From JBCCGG01 sp039029395 (lineage in GTDB: Bacteria; Pseudomonadota; Alphaproteobacteria; Kiloniellales; JAKSDN01): a DNA stretch of 64,000 bases. Under the pieces are notes generated by a model. The model was not told the origin of the DNA. It ran no database searches and saw only the letters and a program-made list of their open reading frames with translations. Positions 1 to 7,993 of the stretch are shown here, piece after piece. A program made the position numbers and the translations under genes. The stretch is taken from the NCBI GenBank assembly GCA_039029395.1, contig JBCCGG010000034.1:4057-68056 (forward strand), written 5' to 3'. The number at the start of each line of letters is the position of its first letter. Positions within the stretch are counted from its first letter, which is position 1.

Positions 1-127
1 TTGGGGTCAATTCTCAAACGAACGTGGCTTTGGCGCAAGTTCGCATTTTTTCGCGGTCTTGCGCGATTTTTCGCGCATGGGAATACTGTTGGCCTCGACC
101 ATCCGGCGTTCTGGGACAAACCGCCCA

Positions 128-937
128 ATGACACGAGAAAGTGACTTCGCTCTGAACCTGCGCTTCCTCTGCGCCGAGGAGCGCTCGGTGTCTGAGGTCT
201 GCCGTCAGGTCGGCATCAATCGCCAGCAGTTCGCGCGCTATCTGGGGGCCACGGCGCGGCCGTCACCCCACAACCTGCGGCGCATCAGCCAATACTTCGG
301 TTTGTCGGAATCCCGGCTCAGGCTGCCGCACGAGGAGTTTCTCGACTGGCACGATGCCGCGCGGGAGGGTTCGGAGCGGCAGGCCGAGGTGCTGGTATCG
401 GCGTTCCGCGGCGTGGTGCGCCAGATGCGGCCGCTGGTGGGCTATTACCATGGGCACTACAGCTCGCCCTCGTCGCCGGAGCGGATCGTGCGTGCGCTGA
501 TCCAAGTTGCCGAGACCGACGGCCTCTTTTACTCGCGCACGGTGGAGCGCGACCGCGACCCAGTCACCGGGCTGGTCAGCCGGGCGCGCTACAGCGGCCT
601 GGTGGCGCTGCACGACGGCGCGGTCTTCTTGGTGGAGCGGGGCCGCAACCTGCACGGCGGCATCGCCGAGACCGTGCTTCAGCCGGCCCATCGGGGGACC
701 AGGGACTGGCTGTTCGGGCTGACCCTCGGCTTCTCCTGGCGCACGCGCAAGCCCTTCGCCAGCCGCTGCATCTGGAAGCGCCTGCGCGCGCGCACCAGCC
801 TGCGCGAGGCCTTGGCGCGCTGCGGCTCTTTCCCCGCCCGCAGCCGGGAGCTCGATCCGCTGGTTGTGGAGCATATGCGAAAGGCCCAAACCGCCGAAGC
901 GCTGGCGCCGATGACATTTCCCGGCCAAGAGGTCTGA
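128..937 (+). CDS. Helix-turn-helix (XRE-like) transcriptional regulator
   Basis: A predicted 269-residue DNA-binding protein. Residues about 15-60 form an XRE-type helix-turn-helix: a SVSEVCRQVGINRQQFARYL stretch, then an RRISQYFGL segment. The remaining 200 residues have no motif I recognise and could be a sensory or ligand domain. I chose the ATG at 128 because the helix-turn-helix begins soon after it; the frame stays open upstream to a TTG at 59, and no strong ribosome binding site separates the two. The gene stands alone, followed by a short peptide gene on the same strand. Its target is unknown. The regulator call is fairly safe, the role is not. Confidence 0.72.
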   Translation: MTRESDFALNLRFLCAEERSVSEVCRQVGINRQQFARYLGATARPSPHNLRRISQYFGLSESRLRLPHEEFLDWHDAAREGSERQAEVLVSAFRGVVRQMRPLVGYYHGHYSSPSSPERIVRALIQVAETDGLFYSRTVERDRDPVTGLVSRARYSGLVALHDGAVFLVERGRNLHGGIAETVLQPAHRGTRDWLFGLTLGFSWRTRKPFASRCIWKRLRARTSLREALARCGSFPARSRELDPLVVEHMRKAQTAEALAPMTFPGQEV

Positions 938-1089
938 GCCCCCGGGCGCGCGCTCGTTACATTTGAAACACGAAACCCCGCGCGGCGAAATCGTACTGAA
1001 ACCTGAGAGTCTCATATTGGGACTAGAGACGCTGCACGCACTGGCATAGGGCCTGCCTCGCGCGGTTTCTCATTTTAAGGAGAGCCGAT

Positions 1090-1182
1090 ATGACCCGCCG
1101 CCGCGAAGACCTCAAATACTGCTTCCTGGCCATCGCCTTCACCATTGTCAGCATGTGCGCGGGCACGACCCTCGCCGGCTAA
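1090..1182 (+). CDS. Small hydrophobic peptide, 30 residues
   Basis: A short reading frame with a strong Shine-Dalgarno (AAGGAG) a few bases before its ATG. The product starts with a basic MTRRRED segment, followed by a single hydrophobic stretch (YCFLAIAFTIVSMCAGTTLAG) and the stop. It could be a one-pass inner-membrane peptide or a leader. The ribosome binding site and the basic-then-hydrophobic pattern are the only evidence. It sits between an HTH regulator and an outer-membrane protein gene. Confidence 0.45.
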   Translation: MTRRREDLKYCFLAIAFTIVSMCAGTTLAG

Positions 1183-1391
1183 GGGCACGCTCCCAGAGCC
1201 GGACTCCGACAAGAGGCGAACCCTGGCGCCCGCCTATTCACAATTGATTCAGATCATAGCGAGCCATCGGCCGAATGGGGTTGATGGGCCATCCCGGCGT
1301 GCGCGGCGGGGTTCGCTGGATGCCGCGCGCGCCGCCTTCCCATGACCCGGCACGGACCGGATTTCCAGCTCGAAAGAAGAGGAGTAGATTG

Positions 1392-2324
1392 GTGTTCAAA
1401 CCTGCTGTACGCGCGGGCCTGGTCGGCCTGCTCGTGATGGTCTGCGCGGCGACCGGCGCGAGCGCGGCCGAGGACGAGGGCAACTTCCTGGGCCTGCACC
1501 TGGACGGCTCGCTCGGCAAGGGTGGCCATAGCCGCTACGTGCCGCCGGTCAGCAACTTCATCTTCAACGAGACGCCCTACATCACGACCGAGCTGGTACC
1601 GCTCTTCGCCTACCACGAGCTCTCCAACGACTTCGTGACCGGCGGCGGAAATGCCCAGGTCATTGCCCTACAGGCGCGTCTTGCGATCACCGAGCGGCTT
1701 GGCTTCATCGCCACCAAGGACGGTTATTCCTGGCTCAACTTCGACAACGTGCTGCCCGACACCGACGGCTGGAACAACATCGCCGCCGGCCTGAAGTATA
1801 ACTTCATCTCCATTCCGGAGTCCGAATCCCTGGTCACCGCCGGCCTGCGCTACGAGATCCCGGTCAACGATCTCAGCTCCGGCGGCATCGAGCTGGCCGG
1901 CGACGGCGACGGTTTTTTGAATCCCTTCGTCACCGCCAGCACAGTCTTCGGGGACTTCGGCCTGCAGGGCATGTTCGGGGCCAACTTCGCGCTCGAGCCG
2001 GACGTCGACAACTCCTTCGTGACCTACTCGCTGCACGCCGACTACGAGCTCTTTGAGAACTTCTTCCCGCTGATCGAGCTCAACGGCTGGACTGCGTTCA
2101 ACCAGGCCGACCGCCTGACCGGCGCGCTCGGCGAGCTGGACGGCGCGGACTATCTCAATTTCGGCAGCGACGACCGGGGCACGACGGTGACCTTCGGCGG
2201 CGGCTTCCGCTATCGCTTCACCGAGCACGTGTTGTTCGGCGTGGCGGCGACCACCGAGATCACCGACAACGATCAGAGCGTCTTCGGCACCCGGGTGACC
2301 ACCGACCTGGTGGTGCATTTCTAG
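1392..2324 (+). CDS. Predicted outer-membrane beta-barrel protein
   Basis: About 310 residues with an N-terminal signal peptide (VFKPAVRAGLVGLLVMVCAA, then an AxA-type cleavage site near GASAAED). The mature part alternates hydrophobic and polar residues with many aromatics, and it ends VTTDLVVHF, a C-terminal aromatic typical of Gram-negative beta-barrels. The start is GTG at 1392, or the adjacent TTG at 1389, because a GGAG at 1381-1384 lies just upstream. The frame is open further left, but that extension is rich in Pro and Arg and would bury the signal peptide. The transported substrate is unknown; it may be a structural or transporter-like surface protein. Confidence 0.7.
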   Translation: MFKPAVRAGLVGLLVMVCAATGASAAEDEGNFLGLHLDGSLGKGGHSRYVPPVSNFIFNETPYITTELVPLFAYHELSNDFVTGGGNAQVIALQARLAITERLGFIATKDGYSWLNFDNVLPDTDGWNNIAAGLKYNFISIPESESLVTAGLRYEIPVNDLSSGGIELAGDGDGFLNPFVTASTVFGDFGLQGMFGANFALEPDVDNSFVTYSLHADYELFENFFPLIELNGWTAFNQADRLTGALGELDGADYLNFGSDDRGTTVTFGGGFRYRFTEHVLFGVAATTEITDNDQSVFGTRVTTDLVVHF

Positions 2325-2390
2325 GCGCCCCGCTCGGGGTGATTTGCTGCTAGACTGCCTCCCTTGCCGCAAGCGGGAAGGGGGGCGGTC

Positions 2391-3179
2391 ATGACGAGCG
2401 ATCTGAGATTCGAGGACCTGGTCGGGATCTTCGCCGGGCGGGCCAACGCCAGCGGCGGCCTGGCGAGCCGGGCGCGTTTTCACGAAGCCGAGGTGGTGCT
2501 GCCAGCCAAGGACAAGGACGACGTCGCCTACGAGGCGCTCGACGACGAGCAGGTGGTCGACCTGCTGGGCGGCGAGCTGCTGATTTCCTACCAGGATGCG
2601 GCTGGCCAAGCGAGCCGGCGAGCGGTCGGCCTACATGGCTTGCGTCTCTCGGAGGACGGCGGTCTGGGGCTGCTTGCCTACTGCCTGGAGAGCCACGGCG
2701 CGCGCGCGTTCCGGGTCAGGCGCATCTCCGCTGCGACCGATCTTCTGAGCAACCACACGATCGAAGGTGCCGAAGCGGTCGCCAACCACTTCGACGGACT
2801 GTTGGCGGATGCCCGGGCTGACAATAGCCTGGCCTACCGTCAGCGCCGGGCGCTCAAGATCCTTCTGTTTCTGGCACGCTGCGACGGCGAGCAGCACCCC
2901 TCGGAAACCGCGGTCATTCTGGGTTATCTCAAGGCCGTGGCCGAGGAGGAGGGGGTCCAATTCGACCCGGCCGGGGTCGAGGCTCGCCTCGAGTCCGTCC
3001 AGGTCGACGAGGTCGACTTTGCTCGCGCGCTGCGGGCCCTGCGACAGGACAAGGACGCGTTGATCGCAATTGGTTACTACGCCCGGCGCCTGATTGCCGC
3101 CGACGGCGCGGTCTCACGCGAAGAAGCGGCCTTCGAGGCGGAATTGGAAAAGGCGCTGGAGCGGATTAGGCCGAGGTAG
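2391..3179 (+). CDS. WYL-like domain plus TerB-like domain protein
   Basis: A 262-residue soluble protein. Residues about 55-130 match a WYL-like fold: an LLISYQDAAG strand, a RAVGLHGLRL segment, LLAYCLESHGARAFRVRRI and an exposed Arg pair. Residues about 140-260 resemble a TerB/DjlA-type helical domain, with the repeated acidic signatures CDGEQHPSE and ADGAVSREE separated by about 80 residues. WYL domains commonly bind nucleic acid or nucleotides; TerB domains occur in stress and phage-response proteins. The next gene begins 38 bases downstream and carries a second copy of the WYL-like domain fused to an exonuclease, so the two may act together. ATG 2391 follows a G-rich purine tract. Confidence 0.65.
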   Translation: MTSDLRFEDLVGIFAGRANASGGLASRARFHEAEVVLPAKDKDDVAYEALDDEQVVDLLGGELLISYQDAAGQASRRAVGLHGLRLSEDGGLGLLAYCLESHGARAFRVRRISAATDLLSNHTIEGAEAVANHFDGLLADARADNSLAYRQRRALKILLFLARCDGEQHPSETAVILGYLKAVAEEEGVQFDPAGVEARLESVQVDEVDFARALRALRQDKDALIAIGYYARRLIAADGAVSREEAAFEAELEKALERIRPR

Positions 3180-3217
3180 CAGCACGGGCATCTTGATGTG
3201 ACGGGAAGATCGAGGCC

Positions 3218-4279
3218 ATGGGACTAGCCGAGCTACTGATTGCCGCCGGCATCGCGATCATGCTGGGTGCCTGGCTGGTTTCCCGCATGATGCAGAGAAG
3301 CAGTGCGGCAACCGCCCGGAGCGCGGCCAATCCGACGCTCGACCGGCTGGCCCGCGCGGTCGCGGAGGACCGGGAAAGTCCCGAGCCGGATGGGTCCGAC
3401 AGCGCTCCGTCGACACCCGATGAGGTAGCGCCCTTGCCGGTCCCGGCCAGTGGGCGCTTCGCCATTGCCTATCGAGATTCCCGCGGCAACGAGACCCGGC
3501 GGACGATCGATCTCAAGGGGCTGCGCGACGAGGGCGACGATATCACGATTCAGGCTTACTGCTATCTGCGGGAGGACATCCGCCACTTCAAGGTATCGCA
3601 GATCGAGCAGCTGACCGTCGCCCAAACCCGGGACGTGATCGAAGACCCTGATGAAGCCTACGAGTTCTTTGAGGAGCTTCTGGAGCGGGGTAACGCGCAG
3701 CTGGCTGATGCCGGTTCGGCCCAGGCCGCGAAAAGGGCCGCCCCGACCGAGCTAAGCGATGTGGTGTTCCTGGACCTGGAGACCACGGGCTTGGATTCGG
3801 AGCGGGACCGGATCATCGAGCTGGCCGCCGTGCGCGTCTTCGAGGGCAAGCAGGCATCCCTGTCGGTCCTGATCGATTCGGGCCGCAAGATCCCGCGACA
3901 GGTCACCGAGCTTACCGGGATTACCGACCAGATGGCGGCCGAGCAGGGCGAGCCGATCGAAACCGCTCTGCCGGCGCTACTCGACTTTATCGGCAAGCTG
4001 CCGGTGATCGCCTACAACGCGCCTTTCGATGTCCGCTTCATCCTGGCCGAAGCCGCGCGCCAGGGCCTCGGCGCCGAGCTAAGCTACTACTGCCTGCTGG
4101 CTGAGGCGCGTCAACGCCTGCCCCAGCTGAAGCGCCATCGCCTGGCTGATCTGGCCGCGCACTACCGCATCGAGACGCCCCAGGCGCACCGGGCCCTCTC
4201 TGACGTGGCCCTGACCATGGAGGTCTATGAGCGATTGATGGGCGAAAGCGGGGCTGCGCCGGTCGAGAATGCGAGCTAA
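3218..4279 (+). CDS. Membrane-anchored WYL-like/DEDDh 3'-5' exonuclease
   Basis: 353 residues in three parts. An N-terminal transmembrane helix (LAELLIAAGIAIMLGAWLV) is followed by a polar linker. A WYL-like domain at about 80-150 contains FAIAYRDSRG, TIDLKGLRD and IQAYCYLREDIRHFKVSQI. A DnaQ-type exonuclease follows from about residue 183. The exonuclease keeps every catalytic signature: Exo I DLETTG, Exo II AYNAPFD, and Exo III HRALSDVALT with the His and Asp of the DEDDh class. The WYL-like domain is clearly related to that of the gene just upstream. The membrane anchor is unusual for a DnaQ-type nuclease. The activity is well supported; the substrate and purpose are inferred. Confidence 0.75.
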   Translation: MGLAELLIAAGIAIMLGAWLVSRMMQRSSAATARSAANPTLDRLARAVAEDRESPEPDGSDSAPSTPDEVAPLPVPASGRFAIAYRDSRGNETRRTIDLKGLRDEGDDITIQAYCYLREDIRHFKVSQIEQLTVAQTRDVIEDPDEAYEFFEELLERGNAQLADAGSAQAAKRAAPTELSDVVFLDLETTGLDSERDRIIELAAVRVFEGKQASLSVLIDSGRKIPRQVTELTGITDQMAAEQGEPIETALPALLDFIGKLPVIAYNAPFDVRFILAEAARQGLGAELSYYCLLAEARQRLPQLKRHRLADLAAHYRIETPQAHRALSDVALTMEVYERLMGESGAAPVENAS

Positions 4280-4495
4280 GGAAATATTCTCTTTGAGATC
4301 AACCGGTTCCCAGAATACCATTTTCAGCCAGTTTTCCGGCGGGTGCATGCGGCCCATATTTTGCCCTCTTTGCACAGTGTAGTGCTAACCTGAGTAGGGG
4401 CGCGGATGTGCCCTGCCTCGGCGGTTGCCAGGAGCGACGGCGGGCGGGGCGACAGAGACTCGTTTGGTGGCGCGGGTGATGGGGAGGAGAAGGGG

Positions 4496-4762
4496 ATGCT
4501 GCCGCTACTTTGCTATTTGGTGGCCGTAGCGACACTTGCGGCCAGTGTTTATCTTTTGACAGGCGCCATTTCGGGTCTCGGCGTCCAAGACCCGGATGTG
4601 ATGTTCCTGGCCGCCGGCGGCCTGGTCGTCGCCCTCCTGCTCGCCACCTTCGGCCGCATCTGCCAGATGCTCGAGCGGATCGCCAATCAGCGCCCGCCGG
4701 GGCCGCGGCGCAACGGGCGCGGCGTGCCGGAGGAGCCGCGTCTGATGATGCGCGAGGAATAG
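4496..4762 (+). CDS. Small membrane protein with two transmembrane helices
   Basis: 88 residues. Two hydrophobic helices (LLCYLVAVATLAASVYLLTG and VMFLAAGGLVVALLLATFG) are followed by a basic, Pro-rich cytoplasmic tail ending PEEPRLMMREE. The ATG at 4496 is preceded by GGAGAAGGGG, an excellent ribosome binding site; the upstream in-frame extension is Gly/Asp-rich and unlikely to be translated. I recognise no family. It is oriented tail-to-tail with the enoyl-CoA hydratase gene on the other strand, with only 17 bases between them. Confidence 0.55.
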   Translation: MLPLLCYLVAVATLAASVYLLTGAISGLGVQDPDVMFLAAGGLVVALLLATFGRICQMLERIANQRPPGPRRNGRGVPEEPRLMMREE

Positions 4763-4779
4763 GGCTAGAGCCCCTTCCA

Positions 4780-5571
4780 CTACTTCCCCTCAAACCTTGC
4801 CGCCCGCTTCTCCGCGAAGGCCGCCACCCCCTCGCGGAAATCTGCGCTGCTGGCCGCCTTGGCCTGAAGGTCCCGCTCCAGGTCGAGCTGGGCGGCGAAG
4901 TCGTTGGTCGTGGAGGCGGCAAGCGCCTCTTTCAAGGCCCCGTAGGCGAGGGTCGGGCCTTGGGCCAGACGGGCGGCCAAGGCCTCGACCTCGGGCTCGA
5001 AGGTCTCGTCGTGGATCGCTTGGGCGATTAGGCCCCAATTGGCGGCGTCCTCGGCGGAAAGGGGCTCGGCCAGCAGCATCAGCTGCTTGGCCCGGGCGAG
5101 GCCGACCAAGCGGGGCAGGAGCCAGGTGCCGCCGCAGTCGGGCACCAGGGCGATGCGGGTGAAGGCTTGGACGAAAGTCGCCGAGCGGGCCGCCAGCACG
5201 ATGTCGCAGTTAAGCGCCAGGTTGGCCCCGGCCCCGGCCGCGATGCCGTTGACGGCGGCGATCACCGGAACCGGCAAAGCCTGCAGGCGCTTCAAGACCG
5301 GGTGGTAGAACTGGTCGAGCGACTGGGCCACCTCGGCCCCGGCGTCCTCGCCGATCACCGCCGCCTCGCCCAGGTCCTGCCCCGCGCAAAAGGCCCGGCC
5401 GGCACCGGTCAGGATGACCGCCCGCACGGCCCGATCATCGGCTGCTCGGCCGAGCGCCTCGGCCAGGGCGACCAGGAGCGGGCGGGTCAGCGCGTTCAGC
5501 TTGTCCGGCCGGTTCAGGGTGATCCGGGCGACGTCCTCGGCGGCGTGGTAAAGCAGGATCTCGTCGGTCAT
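4780..5571 (-). CDS. Enoyl-CoA hydratase/isomerase (PaaG-like)
   Basis: A 263-residue crotonase-fold enzyme acting on acyl-CoA thioesters. Visible signatures are RITLNRPDKLNAL, the oxyanion-hole strand LTGAGRAFCAGQDL, and the second oxyanion/active-site segment VIAAVNGIAAGAGANLALNCDIVLAA followed by RIALVPDCGGTWLLPRLVG. The CAGQDL signature and the Asp in LVPDCGG, where hydratases usually have Glu, resemble the 2-(1,2-epoxy-1,2-dihydrophenyl)acetyl-CoA isomerase group, but no other phenylacetate genes are adjacent. A generic short-chain hydratase or isomerase is therefore possible. The start at 5571 gives MTDEILL, the usual family N-terminus; the frame runs 69 bases further upstream. Confidence 0.85.
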   Translation of the reverse strand: MTDEILLYHAAEDVARITLNRPDKLNALTRPLLVALAEALGRAADDRAVRAVILTGAGRAFCAGQDLGEAAVIGEDAGAEVAQSLDQFYHPVLKRLQALPVPVIAAVNGIAAGAGANLALNCDIVLAARSATFVQAFTRIALVPDCGGTWLLPRLVGLARAKQLMLLAEPLSAEDAANWGLIAQAIHDETFEPEVEALAARLAQGPTLAYGALKEALAASTTNDFAAQLDLERDLQAKAASSADFREGVAAFAEKRAARFEGK

Positions 5572-5610
5572 GGCGGGCCCCTTCAGCTTCAAAGTGACTG
5601 ACCGCACCCG

Positions 5611-5747
5611 GCCCTTGTCGTCATGATGAGCGGGGTGCATTTTGTCGAAGCGCGCTTAAGGCCGCCCGATGGGCGCCGGCTCCGCCGGTCGAAGAGCCTT
5701 GACCGCGCTTCGACAAAATGCCTTTTGGCCAGCATGACAACAAGGGC
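5611..5747. repeat. Imperfect long inverted repeat (REP/MITE-like element)
   Basis: The left arm at 5611-5654 and right arm at 5704-5747 are near reverse complements. A perfect 17-base core, CATTTTGTCGAAGCGCG at 5638-5654, pairs with 5704-5720, and the outer ends (GCCCTTGT at 5611, ACAAGGGC at 5740) also match. About 49 bases separate the arms. The element lies between two divergent genes. It encodes nothing and may be a palindromic intergenic repeat, a small non-autonomous mobile element or a structured transcript. Confidence 0.7.
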
Positions 5748-5783
5748 GGAAACTGCCGCGTTCGGCGGCGTGGAGGGCGCGTG

Positions 5784-6155
5784 ATGAGCCTCTGGCTGGC
5801 GGCCGGCGCGGTCAACGGCTTCCTGGCGGTGGCGCTGGGTGCCTTTGCTGCCCACGGCCTAAAAGACCGGCTTGACGCCCAGGCGCTCGGCTGGGTCGAG
5901 ACCGGCGTGCAGTACCAGATGTTCCATACTCTCGCCCTGCTCGCGGTTGCCTGGCTGGCGAGCCGGGAGGATGTGCAGGGCTGGAGCCTGCAGCTTGCCG
6001 GCTGGGGCTTCCTGGCCGGCTGCGTCCTCTTCTCCGGCCTGCTCTACCTCATGGCGCTGACCGGCACCCGCGGCCTCGGCGTCGTGGTGCCTCTGGGTGG
6101 CCTGGCCTTCTTGGCCGGCTGGGTCGGGCTCCTTGTGACGGCGCTTAGGGTATGA
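5784..6155 (+). CDS. DUF423 family small integral membrane protein
   Basis: 123 residues, almost entirely four hydrophobic helices. The N-terminus MSLWLAAGAVNGFLAVALGA, followed by FAAHGLKDRL and the FHTLALLAVAW stretch, matches the DUF423/YgdD family of short inner-membrane proteins of unknown function. I placed the start at ATG 5784 to match the family N-terminus; a GGAGGGC purine tract lies just upstream. The palindromic repeat occupies the region before it. The next gene starts three bases after this stop codon, so they may share a transcript although they look unrelated. Confidence 0.85.
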   Translation: MSLWLAAGAVNGFLAVALGAFAAHGLKDRLDAQALGWVETGVQYQMFHTLALLAVAWLASREDVQGWSLQLAGWGFLAGCVLFSGLLYLMALTGTRGLGVVVPLGGLAFLAGWVGLLVTALRV

Positions 6156-6158
6156 GGG

Positions 6159-6593
6159 ATGGAGGAACGCCACGCGCTTAAAGTACGGCTGGTAGATACA
6201 GGCGAAGAGCGCGTCGCTGAGGTCGTGATTGGTTACACCGGGTCAAGACGAAAATACACGTTTGGGCTGACAGTACCTGGTGTGCTGAGCTGCGGCTGTG
6301 AAGCTGGGGATAAGTTTTGGGCGCTTATCGGCGTTCGGCGGGTGATCGAGCCGCTCGGTTGGCGGATCCTCTGCAACGGCTCGCGTCGCGACGTTTGGCC
6401 ATCAGGCATGTGTTTAAGCATGGCCAGTGGTCGCTTGGCCTACGTCATGAAGATGGGAAAGCCGAGTGGCCCGGAATACCTGGTCAATGTGTTTGATCCC
6501 TGCGATGCCCATCTGGTGGCAACGATCGACGAGCAGATCGCCTTTCGGGACCGCTGGATTGCAGCCTACGTGCCGCCGGTGGCGAAGGAGTAG
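6159..6593 (+). CDS. Unknown protein, first of a tandem paralogous pair
   Basis: 144 residues, soluble, no signal peptide. It is paralogous to the next gene: both carry GEERV near the N-terminus, RRVIEPLGWRILCNGSRRDVWPSGM in this copy, a following FDPCDAHLVATIDEQ segment and a terminal RDRWI. The block LIEPxGWRxLCNGxRKDxxPSGM is the recognisable core. I cannot name the family. Tandem, divergent copies of small proteins like this are common among immunity proteins and other accessory families, but no toxin is adjacent. Base composition is lower in GC than the neighbours, which hints at acquisition. Confidence 0.6.
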   Translation: MEERHALKVRLVDTGEERVAEVVIGYTGSRRKYTFGLTVPGVLSCGCEAGDKFWALIGVRRVIEPLGWRILCNGSRRDVWPSGMCLSMASGRLAYVMKMGKPSGPEYLVNVFDPCDAHLVATIDEQIAFRDRWIAAYVPPVAKE

Positions 6594-6599
6594 CCTCCG

Positions 6600-7052
6600 A
6601 TGTCAGAAGGCTCCCTGTGCGACCCCGAGGACATAACGGAGCACACCATCACCTTTCTTAACATTGACATCGGTGAGGAGCGTGTGTCCCGGATCTCAAT
6701 AACTTATCTGGGCGGCAATCCGGACTATCGGATTAATGTTGAAATTCCTGATCTTCTTCACCAAAGCTTTGAGGCCAATGACGTGTTCGAGTGTCTCATC
6801 AAGCTACGCCGTCTGATCGAACCGATGGGATGGCGTGTACTTTGCAATGGTGCGCGTAAAGACGCTTATCCGTCTGGAATGGCGCGTGACATGGGTGGGG
6901 GCTTCGGCCTCTATGTACTGGTGTTGGGAAGACATGCGTTGACAAAGCACCTGATCTCTACCTTCGACCCTTGTGCCGCGCACCAGGTTGGAACCATTGA
7001 GGAGCAAAAGGCATTCTTTCGGCGGTGGGTCCGCTCCCCGAAACCGCGTTGA
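6600..7052 (+). CDS. Unknown protein, second of a tandem paralogous pair
   Basis: 150 residues, related to the preceding gene, which ends six bases before this ATG. Shared features are GEERVSRISITYLG, RRLIEPMGWRVLCNGARKD, YPSGMARDMG and FDPCAAHQVGTIEEQKAF followed by a Trp. The two Cys positions in LCNG and FDPC are conserved in both copies. Sequence divergence between the copies is substantial, so this is an old duplication or two separate arrivals. Codon use is less GC-biased than in the housekeeping genes around it. The function is unknown; an immunity-like or binding role is only a guess. Confidence 0.6.
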   Translation: MSEGSLCDPEDITEHTITFLNIDIGEERVSRISITYLGGNPDYRINVEIPDLLHQSFEANDVFECLIKLRRLIEPMGWRVLCNGARKDAYPSGMARDMGGGFGLYVLVLGRHALTKHLISTFDPCAAHQVGTIEEQKAFFRRWVRSPKPR

Positions 7053-7128
7053 CGGCTGGTAAAGCGGGATGGCTGACGTTCCTTACGACTGCTAGGTTTG
7101 GGTCAAGGACCGCCAAGGGAGGGAGGCG

Positions 7129-7359
7129 ATGACCACTACAGAACTGGACACCAAGGGCCTCAAGTGCCCGCTGCCTGTCTTGCGGGCGCGCAAGGCCATG
7201 AAGCGGGTCGAACCCGGCGGTCTGCTCCAGGTCGAGGCGACCGACCCCTCTTCGGTGCAGGACTTCAAGAACTTTTGCGACACGACCGGGGACGAGCTTG
7301 TAGAGTCGACCGAGGAAGGCGACGTCTACACCTTCTTGATCCGCAAGAAGGCCGGCTAA
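7129..7359 (+). CDS. tusA: TusA-family sulfurtransferase
   Basis: A 76-residue SirA/TusA-like protein that relays persulfide sulfur, classically from a cysteine desulfurase toward tRNA thiolation or sulfur oxidation. The family signature is complete: DTKGLKCPLPVLRARKAM contains the CPxP motif with the sulfur-carrying cysteine, and the later segment LLQVEATDPSSVQDFKNFC matches the second half of the fold. A GGGAGGGAGG ribosome binding site precedes the ATG. It stands alone, so which sulfur pathway it serves cannot be read from context. Confidence 0.9.
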   Translation: MTTTELDTKGLKCPLPVLRARKAMKRVEPGGLLQVEATDPSSVQDFKNFCDTTGDELVESTEEGDVYTFLIRKKAG

Positions 7360-7384
7360 CCGAAGCTAGCCGGCCGTCAGTCGC

Positions 7385-7948
7385 TTAGCCGTCAATGTCG
7401 GCCTTGACCCGCATGCGCACGATCTTGTCCGGGTCGTCGACCTGGCCGCTCTGGCGGCCGGCCGGGGCCTTCTTGATCTTGTCGACTGCGTCCATGCCGT
7501 CGATCACCTTGCCCCAAACGGTGTACTGGCCATTCAAGAACGAAGCGTCGTCGAATACGATGAAGAACTGGCTGTCGCCGCTGTCCGGGGACTGGGCGCG
7601 GGCCATGCCGACCACGCCGCGCACGAAGGGCTCGCTGGTGAACTCGGCCGGCAGGTTCTTGCCCGAGCCGCCCCGGCCGGTGCCGGTCGGATCGCCGGTC
7701 TGGGCCATGAAGCCCTCCATCACCCGGTGGAACACGACACCGTCGTAGAAGCCTTCGCGGGTCAACTCGCGGATCCGGTCGACGTGAGTCGGTGCAAGCT
7801 CGGGCAGCATCTCGATTTCGACGACGCCGTGTTCGGTCTCCATCACCAAGACGTTTTCCGGGTCAGCGGCGGAGGCGGGTTGGGCCATGATCAATCCAAT
7901 CATCAAGATAAGAGGGGTGAGAAGGCGTGACTTGAGGACGCTCTGCAT
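7385..7948 (-). CDS. Periplasmic peptidyl-prolyl cis-trans isomerase, cyclophilin type
   Basis: 187 residues with a cleavable signal peptide (LLTPLILMIGLIMAQPASAA). The mature cyclophilin domain has ETEHGVVEIEMLPELAP, the catalytic-site segment GVVFHRVMEGFMAQTGDPTGTG with its key Arg and Phe, and NGQYTVWGKVIDGMDAVDKI. It accelerates prolyl isomerisation in exported proteins. It lies 45 bases downstream of icd on the same strand, so the two may be co-transcribed. The length and motifs are normal for the periplasmic PpiA/PpiB-like group. Confidence 0.92.
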   Translation of the reverse strand: MQSVLKSRLLTPLILMIGLIMAQPASAADPENVLVMETEHGVVEIEMLPELAPTHVDRIRELTREGFYDGVVFHRVMEGFMAQTGDPTGTGRGGSGKNLPAEFTSEPFVRGVVGMARAQSPDSGDSQFFIVFDDASFLNGQYTVWGKVIDGMDAVDKIKKAPAGRQSGQVDDPDKIVRMRVKADIDG

Positions 7949-7993
7949 GGTTCGGTGGTTCCCGTTTCTTATGGAAGCTAGGCCACGCCTCGT

